Source: Stenotrophomonas humi
GTDB lineage: Bacteria; Pseudomonadota; Gammaproteobacteria; Xanthomonadales; Xanthomonadaceae
Length of the DNA stretch: 64,000 nucleotides
Assembly (NCBI RefSeq): GCF_001431415.1
Contig: NZ_LDJI01000029.1
Location: 1 to 64,000, forward strand
Direction: 5' to 3'
Shown piece by piece: positions 26,694-34,571 of the stretch. The notes under the pieces are model-generated. The model searched no databases and was not told where the DNA came from. It saw only the letters and a list, made by a program, of their open reading frames with translations. The first letter of the stretch is position 1. Each line of letters starts with the position of its first letter. The position numbers and the translations under genes were made by a program.

Positions 26694-27461
26694 TCACTGG
26701 CCGCCCACCCCGCCAATCCCCCGATTGAGCGTGATGGCCTGCGCCACGTTCTGCGCCAACGGCAAGTTGCCGCCCAACGACTGCCTGACCAGATCGATCT
26801 GCAGGCGGTTGCCCACCTGCTGACCGTCAGCCATCAACTGGATGCTCTGGCCCACGCTGCCACTGCGCATCCACTGCTGCACCGCCCCCTGGCCTTCCAT
26901 GCGCAGCTGCAACTGCGCGGTATTGCCGTCAAAGCTGGCCGTAGCACTGGCATCGCCCGCCTGTGCCGTGGCGGTGCTCGCTCCGCCCCCACTCCCCTGC
27001 CCCGGGATGACGCCGTCGTTGCGCACGTTCAAATGCAGGACGTTGCTGGCGCGGTTGCCATCGCCGGCAATCTGCACGCTCTGGCTCAGGCCGGAGACAT
27101 TCTGCAAACCGCTGCCATCGATGGCACGGCCACTGGCATCGGGCAGTGGTGCATTGGCGGCGGTGATGTTGACGCTTGGGGTAAAGGTGACCTTGGGTGT
27201 GCTGCCCTTGCTGAAGTCCATGCCCAGCGTGAGCGCGCCCTGCAGACTCTGGCCGTTGGCAGCCTGCCAGGTGGAGATCATGGTCACGCCGAACCAGGCC
27301 ACTGAATTTCCACCGACGGTGTAACGGCCGCGCATCAGGTTGAGTTCGGCGTCGGGAATTTCCTGCAGCCCCTTGCCGGTGCGTGCAGCGTGCTCTCCAG
27401 CCTGGACAGGCAGCGCGAGCATCAGCGCAAGCACCAGCAGGCAGGGTTTGAAGTTGTTCAT
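26694..27461 (-). CDS. FapE-position exported protein
   Basis: A 255-residue secreted protein: signal peptide residues 1-21 (LVLALMLALPVQA|GE), then IPDAELNLMRGRY at 35-47 and a region of alternating Gln/Asn/Gly-rich hydrophobic strands, such as SQSVQIAGDGNRASNVLHLN and GQSIQLMADGQQVGNRLQID. It sits at the fapE position, 12 bp after the C39 peptidase gene. In Pseudomonas FapE is an exported minor component of the fibre. The mature part contains no cysteine, whereas Pseudomonas Fap subunits end in a CxC motif as I recall. The repeated Gln-x-(hydrophobic)-x-(Gly/Asn) strands are compatible with a beta-solenoid or amyloid-like fold. Assignment as FapE is from position, size and general character. 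Confidence 0.7.
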   Translation of the reverse strand: MNNFKPCLLVLALMLALPVQAGEHAARTGKGLQEIPDAELNLMRGRYTVGGNSVAWFGVTMISTWQAANGQSLQGALTLGMDFSKGSTPKVTFTPSVNITAANAPLPDASGRAIDGSGLQNVSGLSQSVQIAGDGNRASNVLHLNVRNDGVIPGQGSGGGASTATAQAGDASATASFDGNTAQLQLRMEGQGAVQQWMRSGSVGQSIQLMADGQQVGNRLQIDLVRQSLGGNLPLAQNVAQAITLNRGIGGVGGQ

Positions 27462-27473
27462 GACAGTGCTCCT

Positions 27474-28175
27474 TCAGAACAGGTCGGCATGGGTAAACCC
27501 GAAGTCGACCAGTTCGGCATCGGTTATCGGCCCACGCCCCTGGCGTGCAGCCAGCGCTCGCGCGCTTGGTTTCTCACTGGGTTGCAGCAGTGCCGTATTG
27601 CGGTCGAAGTCGCTGCCAATCACCACGAACACCGCGCGTGACGGCCACGCTTCAAGAAATTCCTTCAGCGGCACCAGTCGGTTGCCGAGAATCGGATCAC
27701 CAATCTCGGCCATGTCATCGCGCACCTGCTTGAGCACGACGAAGTGGCGAAAGCCGCGCACATCCATCAGCACCAGCCCCGGTACACGCAGGCTTGCCAG
27801 CCGGTCTTCGTTGACACGGTAGCCACGGCCACGCATGCCCAACGATTCGACGTAACGCTTGATGTCCAACAGCGAGAAGCCACGCTGCCGAACCAGCTCC
27901 TGATCCGCCAGACCCATCATCCCTTCGATCACCGTCGCCTCGTCGGTGTTCAAGTGGTAGGCATGCTTGAGAATGGTGGCCAATGCGGCCGCACCGCAGC
28001 TGTAGTCAGTGTGCTGTCGCACCAGATTGCGGAAACGCCGTTCCTGCATGCTCTCGACCTGGCCGCTGTACAACCCGCCATTGGGCAACACGCCACTGAA
28101 GGCGACGTCGCCGGCGCGCACCATCTGCGGTGCCATCAGCAATGCACAAGCCATGACCAGAGTCTTGCCGAACAT
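27474..28175 (-). CDS. fapD: FapD-like C39 family peptidase
   Basis: A 233-residue exported C39-fold cysteine peptidase. I choose ATG 28175, which opens a signal peptide (MFGKTLVMACALLMAPQMVR, cleavage near AGD). The active site is Gln54, Cys60 (HTDYSCGAAALATIL), His144 (GFRHFVVL) and Asp160 (IGDPILG). FapD is the C39 member of Fap operons and is thought to act in the periplasm on one or more Fap proteins. It begins 149 bp after the major subunit gene, across two strong stem-loops, and runs 12 bp into the fapE-position gene. Its own C terminus carries ITDAELVDFG (217-226), resembling a motif in two other proteins of the operon. Confidence 0.88.
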   Translation of the reverse strand: MFGKTLVMACALLMAPQMVRAGDVAFSGVLPNGGLYSGQVESMQERRFRNLVRQHTDYSCGAAALATILKHAYHLNTDEATVIEGMMGLADQELVRQRGFSLLDIKRYVESLGMRGRGYRVNEDRLASLRVPGLVLMDVRGFRHFVVLKQVRDDMAEIGDPILGNRLVPLKEFLEAWPSRAVFVVIGSDFDRNTALLQPSEKPSARALAARQGRGPITDAELVDFGFTHADLF

Positions 28176-28206
28176 GAGTGTCACATCTCCAGGAACTTCA
28201 GCAGGT

Positions 28207-28277
28207 GGGAGCCCCGGCTCCACGGGGGAGAGGAACAGGGGCTCCCGGTGTCACCCGGCCATTGGCGGATGACCGGG
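28207..28277 (-). other. Tandem stem-loops between fapC and fapD
   Basis: Two strong hairpins in the 149-bp gap: a perfect 9-bp stem (28207-28215 with 28238-28246) and a 9-bp stem with one wobble pair (28254-28262 with 28269-28277). Neither has a T run, so they look like mRNA-stabilising or attenuating stems that would keep major subunit message in excess over the export genes. Confidence 0.6.
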
Positions 28278-28324
28278 CTTGTTGCTCAGGGCTGAAACAT
28301 CATCCAGGTGGATGACGTGATCGG

Positions 28325-29788
28325 TCACGGTTCGTTGCCGCCACCACCGCCAACGCCACCACCGCCCGTGGAGGGCTGTGCGACGGCCAGCGCAAGGCTG
28401 TTGGCCTGCAGGTTGCCGGTGCCCGAGGACACGTTGACGCCGATGTTGCCGGAGGCGCCGGAGAACGCGCTGCCCGACAGGCTGGCGGTATTGGTCGCAT
28501 CAACCGCGATCCAATCCACGTCGATCACCGTCCCGCTCAGACTTGCGGTCAGATCGGCGGTACCCATTTCCGAGAAGCTCAGGTTGCCCTTCTCGTCGGT
28601 ATCCCAAGCCATGCCACCCACTCCCGGCTTGTTCGGGTTGGCCACAGCACCCTGGGTCTGGTTGTCCCAATCCGAGTGACCTGTCTGGTCACCTGCCGGA
28701 TGCGTGTTGCCTTCCCAGTTGTCCGGATAGAAGTTGGTCTTCTGGTAGGAGTTGCCGGTGCCGCTGTAAGTGCCGGTGCCGGTGCCCTTGGTGGTGCCGG
28801 TGACCTTTCCGCTCATGCTGAGCGAATAGGTGTTGACCAGGTAGTCGTAGTAGCCGTCATTGCTGACTTCGTTGCCCGAGGAAACCTGGTTGGAGCTGAT
28901 GCTCGAGGTCGCATAGGCGCTGGTGGCCACCGAGGCGGCCAGGGCGTTCTTCTGCTCGTTGTTGTTGCCCGAGGTGACGTTCACGCCGATGTTGCCCGAG
29001 GCACCGTTGAAGGCATTGCCACCCACACCTGCGGTGTTGGTCACACCGTAGTTCATCGTGTAGTTGTTCATGCCGCTCTGGTGTACGAACACTTCCGCAT
29101 CGGCCATGCCGAAGCTGAAGGACGCATCCGCTGCCGACAGCGCAGCCGCGTTGTCCTGAGCGTTGTTGTCGCCGGCGGCGACGTTGAAGCCCAGGTTGCC
29201 CGAGGCAGTGGAGCCAACGTCATCGGCGATCGAGGCATCGTTCTGCAACAGGCCGTTCTCGGCTTCGTTGTTGGAGATCGACTGACGATTGTCGATGATG
29301 GCAATCGCGGCCGAATCCAGGTTGATGTCGCCGGTGATGGTCGGGTCGCCGGAGAAGCTGACGTCCGAGCTCAGGCGCATGTCCTTTTCAAGATTCACAT
29401 CGACGCCGTGGTTGTTCTTTTCCTTGCGTTCGTCGGCGCTGATGTTCGAGGTCTTGTTGACGTTCTCGGTAACCTCGTTGGACCAGGTGCTGGTGGTCTC
29501 GGTGTTGGTCCGCGTATCGGTATTGCTACGCGTATCGGAATAGCGCAGCCGAGCGGCAGCGTCCAGCTTGAGGTCAATGTCGGTATCAACATTGGTGTTT
29601 ACGTTGGTGTTTACGTTGGTATTGGTATTGGTATTGGTATTGGTATTGGTATTCGTGCGCGTCTCATTCACGTTGTGCTGGTGATTGATGTTCGCGCTCG
29701 CGTTCTGGTCGTCCGCCGCATTGGCTGCCGCACTCATGGTGAATGCGGTAACCGCCATGGCGAGTACTGTCCATTTATTCGCTTTCAT
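28325..29788 (-). CDS. fapC: FapC-like major functional amyloid subunit
   Basis: A 487-residue secreted protein with signal peptide MKANKWTVLAMAVTAFTMSA to ANA|AD. Residues 44-70 are an Asn-Thr tract. Three Fap-type repeats follow: R1 184-221, R2 251-288 and R3 433-470, each built on SGxxGxNVxxGxxNxQxNxxA (for example GNIGVNVTSGNNNEQKN). L1 is short (29 residues) and L2 long (144, rich in Gly, Thr, Ser, Tyr and Trp). Three repeats with two linkers is the FapC layout of Pseudomonas, where it forms the fibre. The C terminus is GGGGVGGGGGNEP and there is no cysteine. ATG 29788 has a GAGGG ribosome site and opens the signal peptide; the in-frame start at 29839 does not. It lies 47 bp after the fapB-like gene. 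Confidence 0.85.
   Translation of the reverse strand: MKANKWTVLAMAVTAFTMSAAANAADDQNASANINHQHNVNETRTNTNTNTNTNTNTNVNTNVNTNVDTDIDLKLDAAARLRYSDTRSNTDTRTNTETTSTWSNEVTENVNKTSNISADERKEKNNHGVDVNLEKDMRLSSDVSFSGDPTITGDINLDSAAIAIIDNRQSISNNEAENGLLQNDASIADDVGSTASGNLGFNVAAGDNNAQDNAAALSAADASFSFGMADAEVFVHQSGMNNYTMNYGVTNTAGVGGNAFNGASGNIGVNVTSGNNNEQKNALAASVATSAYATSSISSNQVSSGNEVSNDGYYDYLVNTYSLSMSGKVTGTTKGTGTGTYSGTGNSYQKTNFYPDNWEGNTHPAGDQTGHSDWDNQTQGAVANPNKPGVGGMAWDTDEKGNLSFSEMGTADLTASLSGTVIDVDWIAVDATNTASLSGSAFSGASGNIGVNVSSGTGNLQANSLALAVAQPSTGGGGVGGGGGNEP
29615..29650 (-). repeat. In-frame hexanucleotide microsatellite in fapC
   Basis: Five perfect tandem ATTGGT units at 29621-29650 (plus strand), flanked by near-copies at 29591-29620. 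They encode the Asn-Thr dipeptides of the major subunit. Slippage would add or remove dipeptides without a frameshift. Confidence 0.85.
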
Positions 29789-29835
29789 GGTGCCCTCTTC
29801 AGGTTTTCTGATGCATCGGGTGGATGGAACATTGC

Positions 29836-30480
29836 TCACGGGGTGCCCTGCACGGAGATGCTGAATCTGTTCTCCGTTGCATTGCCTGATCCCGCGATCT
29901 GATTGAGTTGCAGCACACCGTCAAACCCGCGCAATGCGGATGCGTCCACTCCCACCTTTCGTGTGGCGCGTGGATCATTGGCAGCAGACTGCTCCCCCGC
30001 CGACGCGAGCGCCTCGGATGAAGCCATTGCTTCATCACTTGCCTCGCGTATGCCCTGTGCGGCCAATGTCGCGGTCACGGAGTTCAATTCCGAATTGCCG
30101 CCGCCACTGGCCTGATTGATCGATGCAATGCCGCTGGCACCCGCCAACGCATTGCCCGCGATGCGGGCGCTGGCCTGCATCGGGGTGTTGAATTCGTCTG
30201 ATAGATGCCGCTGCGTGGCGCTCACGCTCGCGGTTGCGTTGCGACCACTGGCGAAGCTGTGCAGGTTGGCCTGCAGGTTCAAGTCGCCGGCGGCCTGGTT
30301 CACCGCGATGGCACCGTTGGCACCCGCCAATGCATTACCGTCGATGCGCGCGTCCGTCGACAGGTACGACAGCATGCCGGTGTAGTCATCCGCTCTGGAT
30401 TGCGCCATCACCGGCGCGGCCATCGCCACGCCCATGACCAGCCCGACGATCTGCATCCGTGCGAGGAGGTACCGGCTCAT
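29836..30480 (-). CDS. fapB: FapB-like minor amyloid subunit or nucleator
   Basis: A 214-residue secreted protein with signal peptide ending APVMA|QS near residue 26. It holds three Fap-type repeats: R1 43-77 (IDGNALAGANGAIAVNQAAG), R2 104-140 (IAGNALAGASGIASINQASG) and R3 178-210 (ALRGFDGVLQLNQIAGSGNA). The repeats share the xxNQxxGxxNxxxN core with the major subunit but are smaller and use NQ in place of NV. In Pseudomonas, FapB is the smaller repeat protein preceding FapC and is proposed to nucleate fibres. Its ATG overlaps the stop of the first gene of the operon (30477-30480). No cysteine is present. Confidence 0.82.
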   Translation of the reverse strand: MSRYLLARMQIVGLVMGVAMAAPVMAQSRADDYTGMLSYLSTDARIDGNALAGANGAIAVNQAAGDLNLQANLHSFASGRNATASVSATQRHLSDEFNTPMQASARIAGNALAGASGIASINQASGGGNSELNSVTATLAAQGIREASDEAMASSEALASAGEQSAANDPRATRKVGVDASALRGFDGVLQLNQIAGSGNATENRFSISVQGTP

Positions 30481-31013
30481 TTGCCACCCGGCCCTGCAGG
30501 TTGCCCCAGCGGGAACTGCGCCAGCGCGCCACGCACCTGGTCACCAATGCCGCGCGTGGCACCGCCCACCGCGCCCATCGGGCCGCCGATGCTGCGTGCC
30601 AGCTGACCGCCGGACAGCATTCCGCCGTCCCCGGTTACGCGCCCCATCGTGCCGCCCACTACACCAGAGGTGACACGCTCGACGGTGGTCTGGCCGTGCT
30701 GACCCGCCAGGGGGCTGCCGGCCAGGCCCGACTCCATGGCGGCGTAGTCGGCATCGCTGAGCTCGTCCATGCCGCCCGCGCCCAATGCCGAGCCCAGTTC
30801 CTTGCGCGGCGAGGGGTCGGCAATCAGCGCCAGGCCCGGCGGTTGCATGCGATACGCCGGCCGTGCCGAGACATCGCGCAGCAACACGATCTCACCGGGT
30901 TGCGCCTTGACACCCTGACGCGCCCCCGATGCGTGCGCTGCCGAACCGCTGGCTGCCACCAGTACCAGAGCACCGATGAAGCCGGTAATGCGATTGCTGA
31001 TCCTGCTGTCCAT
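30477..31013 (-). CDS. First gene of the amyloid operon (FapA position)
   Basis: A 178-residue protein from ATG 31013, chosen because a GGAG site lies five bases upstream; ATG 31025, four codons earlier, lacks one. The N terminus is a signal peptide (ITGFIGALVLVAASGSAAHA|SG). Residues 40-70 include GEIVLLRDVSARPAYRM. Residues 83-96 read DELSDADYAAMESG, resembling a motif in the fapE-position protein. The C-terminal half is Gly-rich (VVGGTMGRVTGDGGMLSGGQ). Pseudomonas FapA, a periplasmic chaperone-like protein, holds this place. I do not see clear FapA homology, so only the position supports that name. It lies directly behind the sigma-54 promoter and overlaps the fapB-like gene by 4 bp. Confidence 0.72.
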   Translation of the reverse strand: MDSRISNRITGFIGALVLVAASGSAAHASGARQGVKAQPGEIVLLRDVSARPAYRMQPPGLALIADPSPRKELGSALGAGGMDELSDADYAAMESGLAGSPLAGQHGQTTVERVTSGVVGGTMGRVTGDGGMLSGGQLARSIGGPMGAVGGATRGIGDQVRGALAQFPLGQPAGPGGK

Positions 31014-31046
31014 TGCTCCGTCCATTCAATCCGACGGGGGACCAAG

Positions 31047-31063
31047 AGCAGCATCCGTGCCAA
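31047..31063 (-). promoter_or_regulatory. Sigma-54 (-24/-12) promoter of the amyloid operon
   Basis: On the minus strand TTGGCACGGATGCTGCT fits the sigma-54 consensus (YTGGCACG-N4-TTGCW): GG and GC are exactly 10 bp apart. The first base of the transcript would fall near 31036, about 23 nt before the ATG at 31013. Confidence 0.78.
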
Positions 31064-31124
31064 GCCGCTTTATTCAATAAAAACAATGCGATGGACCGCA
31101 GACACAACCCCTTCGACTGTATCC

Positions 31125-31253
31125 CTGTCACAGCTTTCCAGGCTTGCGGGGGCAAGCCCTGCTCGCCATTCATGGGACCACGACCGTGCTGCAGCGCGGT
31201 TCTCCCGGTGGTGTATCAGGGGTGTTACAGGCGCGTGTTACACCCTGCTACAG
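31125..31253 (-). promoter_or_regulatory. Candidate upstream activating repeats
   Basis: Four related 9-mers read GTGTATCAG (31211), GTGTTACAG (31222), GTGTTACAC (31235) and CTGCTACAG (31245); a fifth, CTGTCACAG, is at 31125. They lie about 60-190 bp upstream of the -24 element, the usual range for enhancer sites, and four of them recur every 10-13 bp. No gene is seen in the whole 31014-31394 gap. Confidence 0.5.
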
Positions 31254-31332
31254 CGCTCCCCGGGACGGACTGCCGCGCCGTCGGCGAGCACTGCATTGCG
31301 CGCAAATACGCCCCACCCGGCACAGGTAACGG

Positions 31333-31369
31333 CCAAAAAAAAACGAAGGGCGGCAAGCCGACCTTCGTT
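31333..31369 (-). terminator. Terminator of the symporter gene
   Basis: Stem AACGAAGG/CCTTCGTT (31342-31349, 31362-31369) with an inner CGGC/GCCG stem. The plus strand carries a run of nine A before it, so the minus-strand transcript ends in a U run. It ends the dicarboxylate/amino-acid symporter message. Confidence 0.88.
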
Positions 31370-31394
31370 CGTATGGAGTGCCGCTTGGCCGGAC

Positions 31395-32717
31395 TCAGGT
31401 ACGGTGATCACCACTGCCGACGCTGACCGCTCCTGCGGCGTCGTAGACCTGCTGATCCAGCAGTCCGGTCTCTTTGGCCACTATCACCGGCACCACCATC
31501 TGCCCGGTCACGTTGGTCATGGTGCGCATCATGTCCAGAATGCGGTCGATGGCGTAAAGGTAGCCAATCGCCTCCAACGGGAGGTTCGCCGCGCTCAGCA
31601 CCACCGTGGCCATCACCACCGCCGTGCCCGGTACGCCGGCGGTGCCGAAGCTGCCCAGCACCGAGGCGATCAGCACCACCACATACTGCTCAGGCGTCAG
31701 TGGCACGCCGGTGTACTGCGCGATGAACACCGCGCACAGTGCCGGGTAGATCGCACCACAGCCATCCATCTTGATGCTGGCACCCAGCGGTACCGCAAAT
31801 GACGCGTAGTCCTTGTTGACGCCCAGGTTGTCGGTGATCGAACGCATCGCCACCGGCATCGCTGCAAAGCTCGACGAGGCCACGAACGCCACCTGCATGC
31901 CCGGCGCCGCGCCGCGGAAGAACTTGATCGGGTTGAGCCCGTGTGCAAGCAACAGGCCGCTGTAGACGATGACGATGTGCAACGCGCAGGCCACGTACAG
32001 GGCCAGCACGAAGTTGCCCAGCGGCAACAGCTTCTCGAACCCGTAGGTACCCACCAGCCCGGCAATCAGGCCGAACGTGCCCAGCGGTGTCATCTCCAGC
32101 ACGAAGCGGGTGACCTGGATCATGATCTCGCTGAGCTGGCCCACCAGCTTGCGTGCCTCGCTGACCTTCTCACCCAGCTTGACCATGGCAAAACCGAGCA
32201 GGCCGGCGAAGAAGATCACCGGCAGGATCGAACCGCGCCCGGCGGCCAGCACGGTCTCACCGGCGGCATTGACCCGCGTGCCGATACCGGCCAGCGCATA
32301 GAACACGTTCGCCGGCACCACATCCATCAGCACCCGCGCCACCGACGGCACGTCGCGCGGAGTGTAGGCGCTGTCCACGGTCAGCTTCAGCCCGCCGGTG
32401 CCCGGCTGCATCACCGTGCCCACCGCCAGCCCGATGCCCACCGCCAGGACGGCGGTGATGATGAACCACAGGAAGGTGCGCCCGCCCAGCGCGGCCACCG
32501 ATTTCTGGCCGTGCAACGAGCTGATGGCGTTGATCACCGCGAAGAACACCAGCGGCACCGCGATCATCTTGATCAGGGTGACGTAGATCTCGCCCAACGG
32601 GCCAAACCAGGTTTCAGCAGCAGGCCCCAGGACCCAACCGGCCAGCGCGCCCAGCACGAAACCGCCCACCACACGCTGCCAGAAGGGGATCCGCAGCCAG
32701 GCAGATACCACGTTCAT
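31395..32717 (-). CDS. Dicarboxylate/amino acid:cation symporter
   Basis: A 440-residue inner-membrane protein of the DAACS (GltP/DctA) family, importing acidic amino acids or C4-dicarboxylates with Na+ or H+. ATG 32717 starts just before the first helix (MNVVSAWLRIPFWQRVVGGF); an in-frame start at 32831 adds 38 unlikely residues. Hallmarks are MIAVPLVFFAVINAISSL, the Ser-rich reentrant loop VASSSFAAMPVAMRS and the substrate motif VPLGASIKMDGCGAIYPALC. The Gly-Cys-Gly after KMDG differs from the usual NMDGTA. Which substrate it takes is not clear from this alone. It is divergent from the alkaline phosphatase gene. Confidence 0.92.
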   Translation of the reverse strand: MNVVSAWLRIPFWQRVVGGFVLGALAGWVLGPAAETWFGPLGEIYVTLIKMIAVPLVFFAVINAISSLHGQKSVAALGGRTFLWFIITAVLAVGIGLAVGTVMQPGTGGLKLTVDSAYTPRDVPSVARVLMDVVPANVFYALAGIGTRVNAAGETVLAAGRGSILPVIFFAGLLGFAMVKLGEKVSEARKLVGQLSEIMIQVTRFVLEMTPLGTFGLIAGLVGTYGFEKLLPLGNFVLALYVACALHIVIVYSGLLLAHGLNPIKFFRGAAPGMQVAFVASSSFAAMPVAMRSITDNLGVNKDYASFAVPLGASIKMDGCGAIYPALCAVFIAQYTGVPLTPEQYVVVLIASVLGSFGTAGVPGTAVVMATVVLSAANLPLEAIGYLYAIDRILDMMRTMTNVTGQMVVPVIVAKETGLLDQQVYDAAGAVSVGSGDHRT

Positions 32718-32867
32718 AAAGGAAATCCGGGAAGCAAAATCGAGGGTGCCACGATAGCGCAAGGCTTGCCGCAGCACGATCCCGGCAGGGAAAAGCTGCG
32801 TGTCATATGCATGCCTTCCGGGCTTGCCCATAATGGCCGCCTTGTCTTCACGCCGGTATCACCACAG

Positions 32868-34571
32868 ATGCAAAAAGCCACGTTCCTGTCCGCTGCCCTG
32901 TCCACCCTGCTGCTCGGCGCTTGCGCCAGCACCACGCCCCAGTCCTCCACGAGCGCCTCGGCAATCATCGTGGACGTGCCCAAAGTGGCGCACCCGGACG
33001 GTGAAACCCCGCAGTGGTGGTACCGCGATGGCGCCGCCCGCGCAGCGGCCAATGGCGCCATGGCCGGCAAGGCCAAGAACGTGATCCTGTTCCTCGGCGA
33101 CGGCATGAGCCTGACCACCGTAGCCGCCGCACGCATCCTGGAAGGCCAGCGCCACGGCAATCCGGGCGAAGAGAACCTGCTCTCTTGGGAGCGTTTCCCG
33201 GCCACGGCGTTCAGCAAAACCTACAACACCGACTCGCAGACCCCCGATTCGGCCGGCACCATGACCGCCATCACCACCGGCGTGAAGACCCATATGGGTG
33301 CCATCGGCGTCAGCGCCGGCAGCCGCAACAACTGCGCCGACAGCCTCAACAAGGAGTTGCTGACCTGGCTGCAGTTGGCCGACAGCGCCGACATGGCCAC
33401 TGGCATCGTCTCCACCGCACGCCTGACCCACGCCACCCCGGCAGCGACCTACGCGCACTCCCCCGAGCGCAACTGGGAAAACGACACCGATCTGCCCGAA
33501 GCGGCGAAGGCCGCCGGTTGCGCGGATATCGCCCAGCAGCTGATCTCCACCGCGCGCTACGGCCGTGGTCCGCTGGTCGCTCTGGGCGGCGGCCGTGGCC
33601 AGTTCACCACCATCAACGAGCAGGACCCGGAGTACGACGACAAGGTCGGCCTGCGTCTGGATGGCCGCAACCTGGTTGCCGAATGGCAGGCTGCGCATCC
33701 GCAGGGCGCCTACGTCTGGAACGCCGACCAGCTCAAGGCTGCCGCCAACGCCCCGGCCCTGCTCGGCCTGTTCGAGCCGGACCACATGCAGTACGAGCAG
33801 GACCGCGCCAAGGATCGTGGCGGCGAACCCTCGCTGGCCGAGCTGACCCGCGCGGCCATCGCCAATCTGTCCAAGCACAAGCAGGGCTATGTGTTGATGG
33901 TGGAAGGCGCGCGTATCGACCACGCCAACCACAGCGGCAACGCGGCCCGCGCACTGGGTGACACCATCGCCATGTCCGACGCGGTGAAAGCAGCCATGGA
34001 TGCCACCTCGGCTGAGGACACGTTGATCATCGTCACCGCCGACCACTCGCATACGCTCAACTTCGTCGGCTACCCGGCACGCGGCAACGCCATCCTGGGC
34101 AAGGTCAAGGACAAGGGCGGCGAAGATGGCATGGGTGCACTGGATCTGGCCCGCGACGGCATGGGCATGCCCTACACCACGCTCAGCTACGCCAATGGCC
34201 CCGGCTACACCGGTGCCAGCAACCAGCAGCCGGCCGGCCCCAAGAAATTCCCGCACGGCCCGAGCAGCTTTGAGCAGGCCAATGGCCGCCCGGACCTGAC
34301 CCACGTCGACACCGAGCACCCGGACTACATGCAGGAAGCGCTGGTGCCGTCCAAGAGCGAATCGCATGGCGGTGAGGATGTGGGCATCTGGGCACGTGGC
34401 CCGGGCAGCACGGCAGTGCGCGGCACGATGGAACAGAACACCATCTACCATCTGATCGTGCAGGCCACTCCGCGTCTGCGTGAACGCCTGTGCGCCGTGG
34501 GCACCTGCGACGTGGCGGGTGTGCCGGTGGAGCTGCCGCAGCCCAAGCAGTTCGAACGCAAGGCCCAGTGA
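32868..34571 (+). CDS. Alkaline phosphatase (lipoprotein)
   Basis: A 567-residue alkaline phosphatase of the PhoA family, releasing phosphate from organic esters in the envelope. ATG 32868 starts a lipoprotein signal with lipobox LGAC (Cys19); the frame is open far upstream, antisense to the symporter, and that part is not coding. Active-site blocks: metal ligand Asp78 (FLGDGM), nucleophile Ser128 (TPDSAGTMTAITTG), VEGARIDHANHSG, and TADHSHTLN. It is longer than E. coli PhoA (about 470), with extra loops before the C terminus. It is followed, with a 4-bp GTGA overlap, by a small exported protein. No convincing Pho box was found in the 150-bp divergent region. Confidence 0.92.
   Translation: MQKATFLSAALSTLLLGACASTTPQSSTSASAIIVDVPKVAHPDGETPQWWYRDGAARAAANGAMAGKAKNVILFLGDGMSLTTVAAARILEGQRHGNPGEENLLSWERFPATAFSKTYNTDSQTPDSAGTMTAITTGVKTHMGAIGVSAGSRNNCADSLNKELLTWLQLADSADMATGIVSTARLTHATPAATYAHSPERNWENDTDLPEAAKAAGCADIAQQLISTARYGRGPLVALGGGRGQFTTINEQDPEYDDKVGLRLDGRNLVAEWQAAHPQGAYVWNADQLKAAANAPALLGLFEPDHMQYEQDRAKDRGGEPSLAELTRAAIANLSKHKQGYVLMVEGARIDHANHSGNAARALGDTIAMSDAVKAAMDATSAEDTLIIVTADHSHTLNFVGYPARGNAILGKVKDKGGEDGMGALDLARDGMGMPYTTLSYANGPGYTGASNQQPAGPKKFPHGPSSFEQANGRPDLTHVDTEHPDYMQEALVPSKSESHGGEDVGIWARGPGSTAVRGTMEQNTIYHLIVQATPRLRERLCAVGTCDVAGVPVELPQPKQFERKAQ

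Noticed and set aside
31941..32867. Upstream 309 codons in frame with the alkaline phosphatase
   Set aside because: This part is antisense to the symporter gene; the lipoprotein signal starts at 32868.
32718..32867. A Pho box before the alkaline phosphatase gene
   Set aside because: Only one half-site-like TGTCAT is seen (near 32800); no direct repeat at 11-bp spacing.
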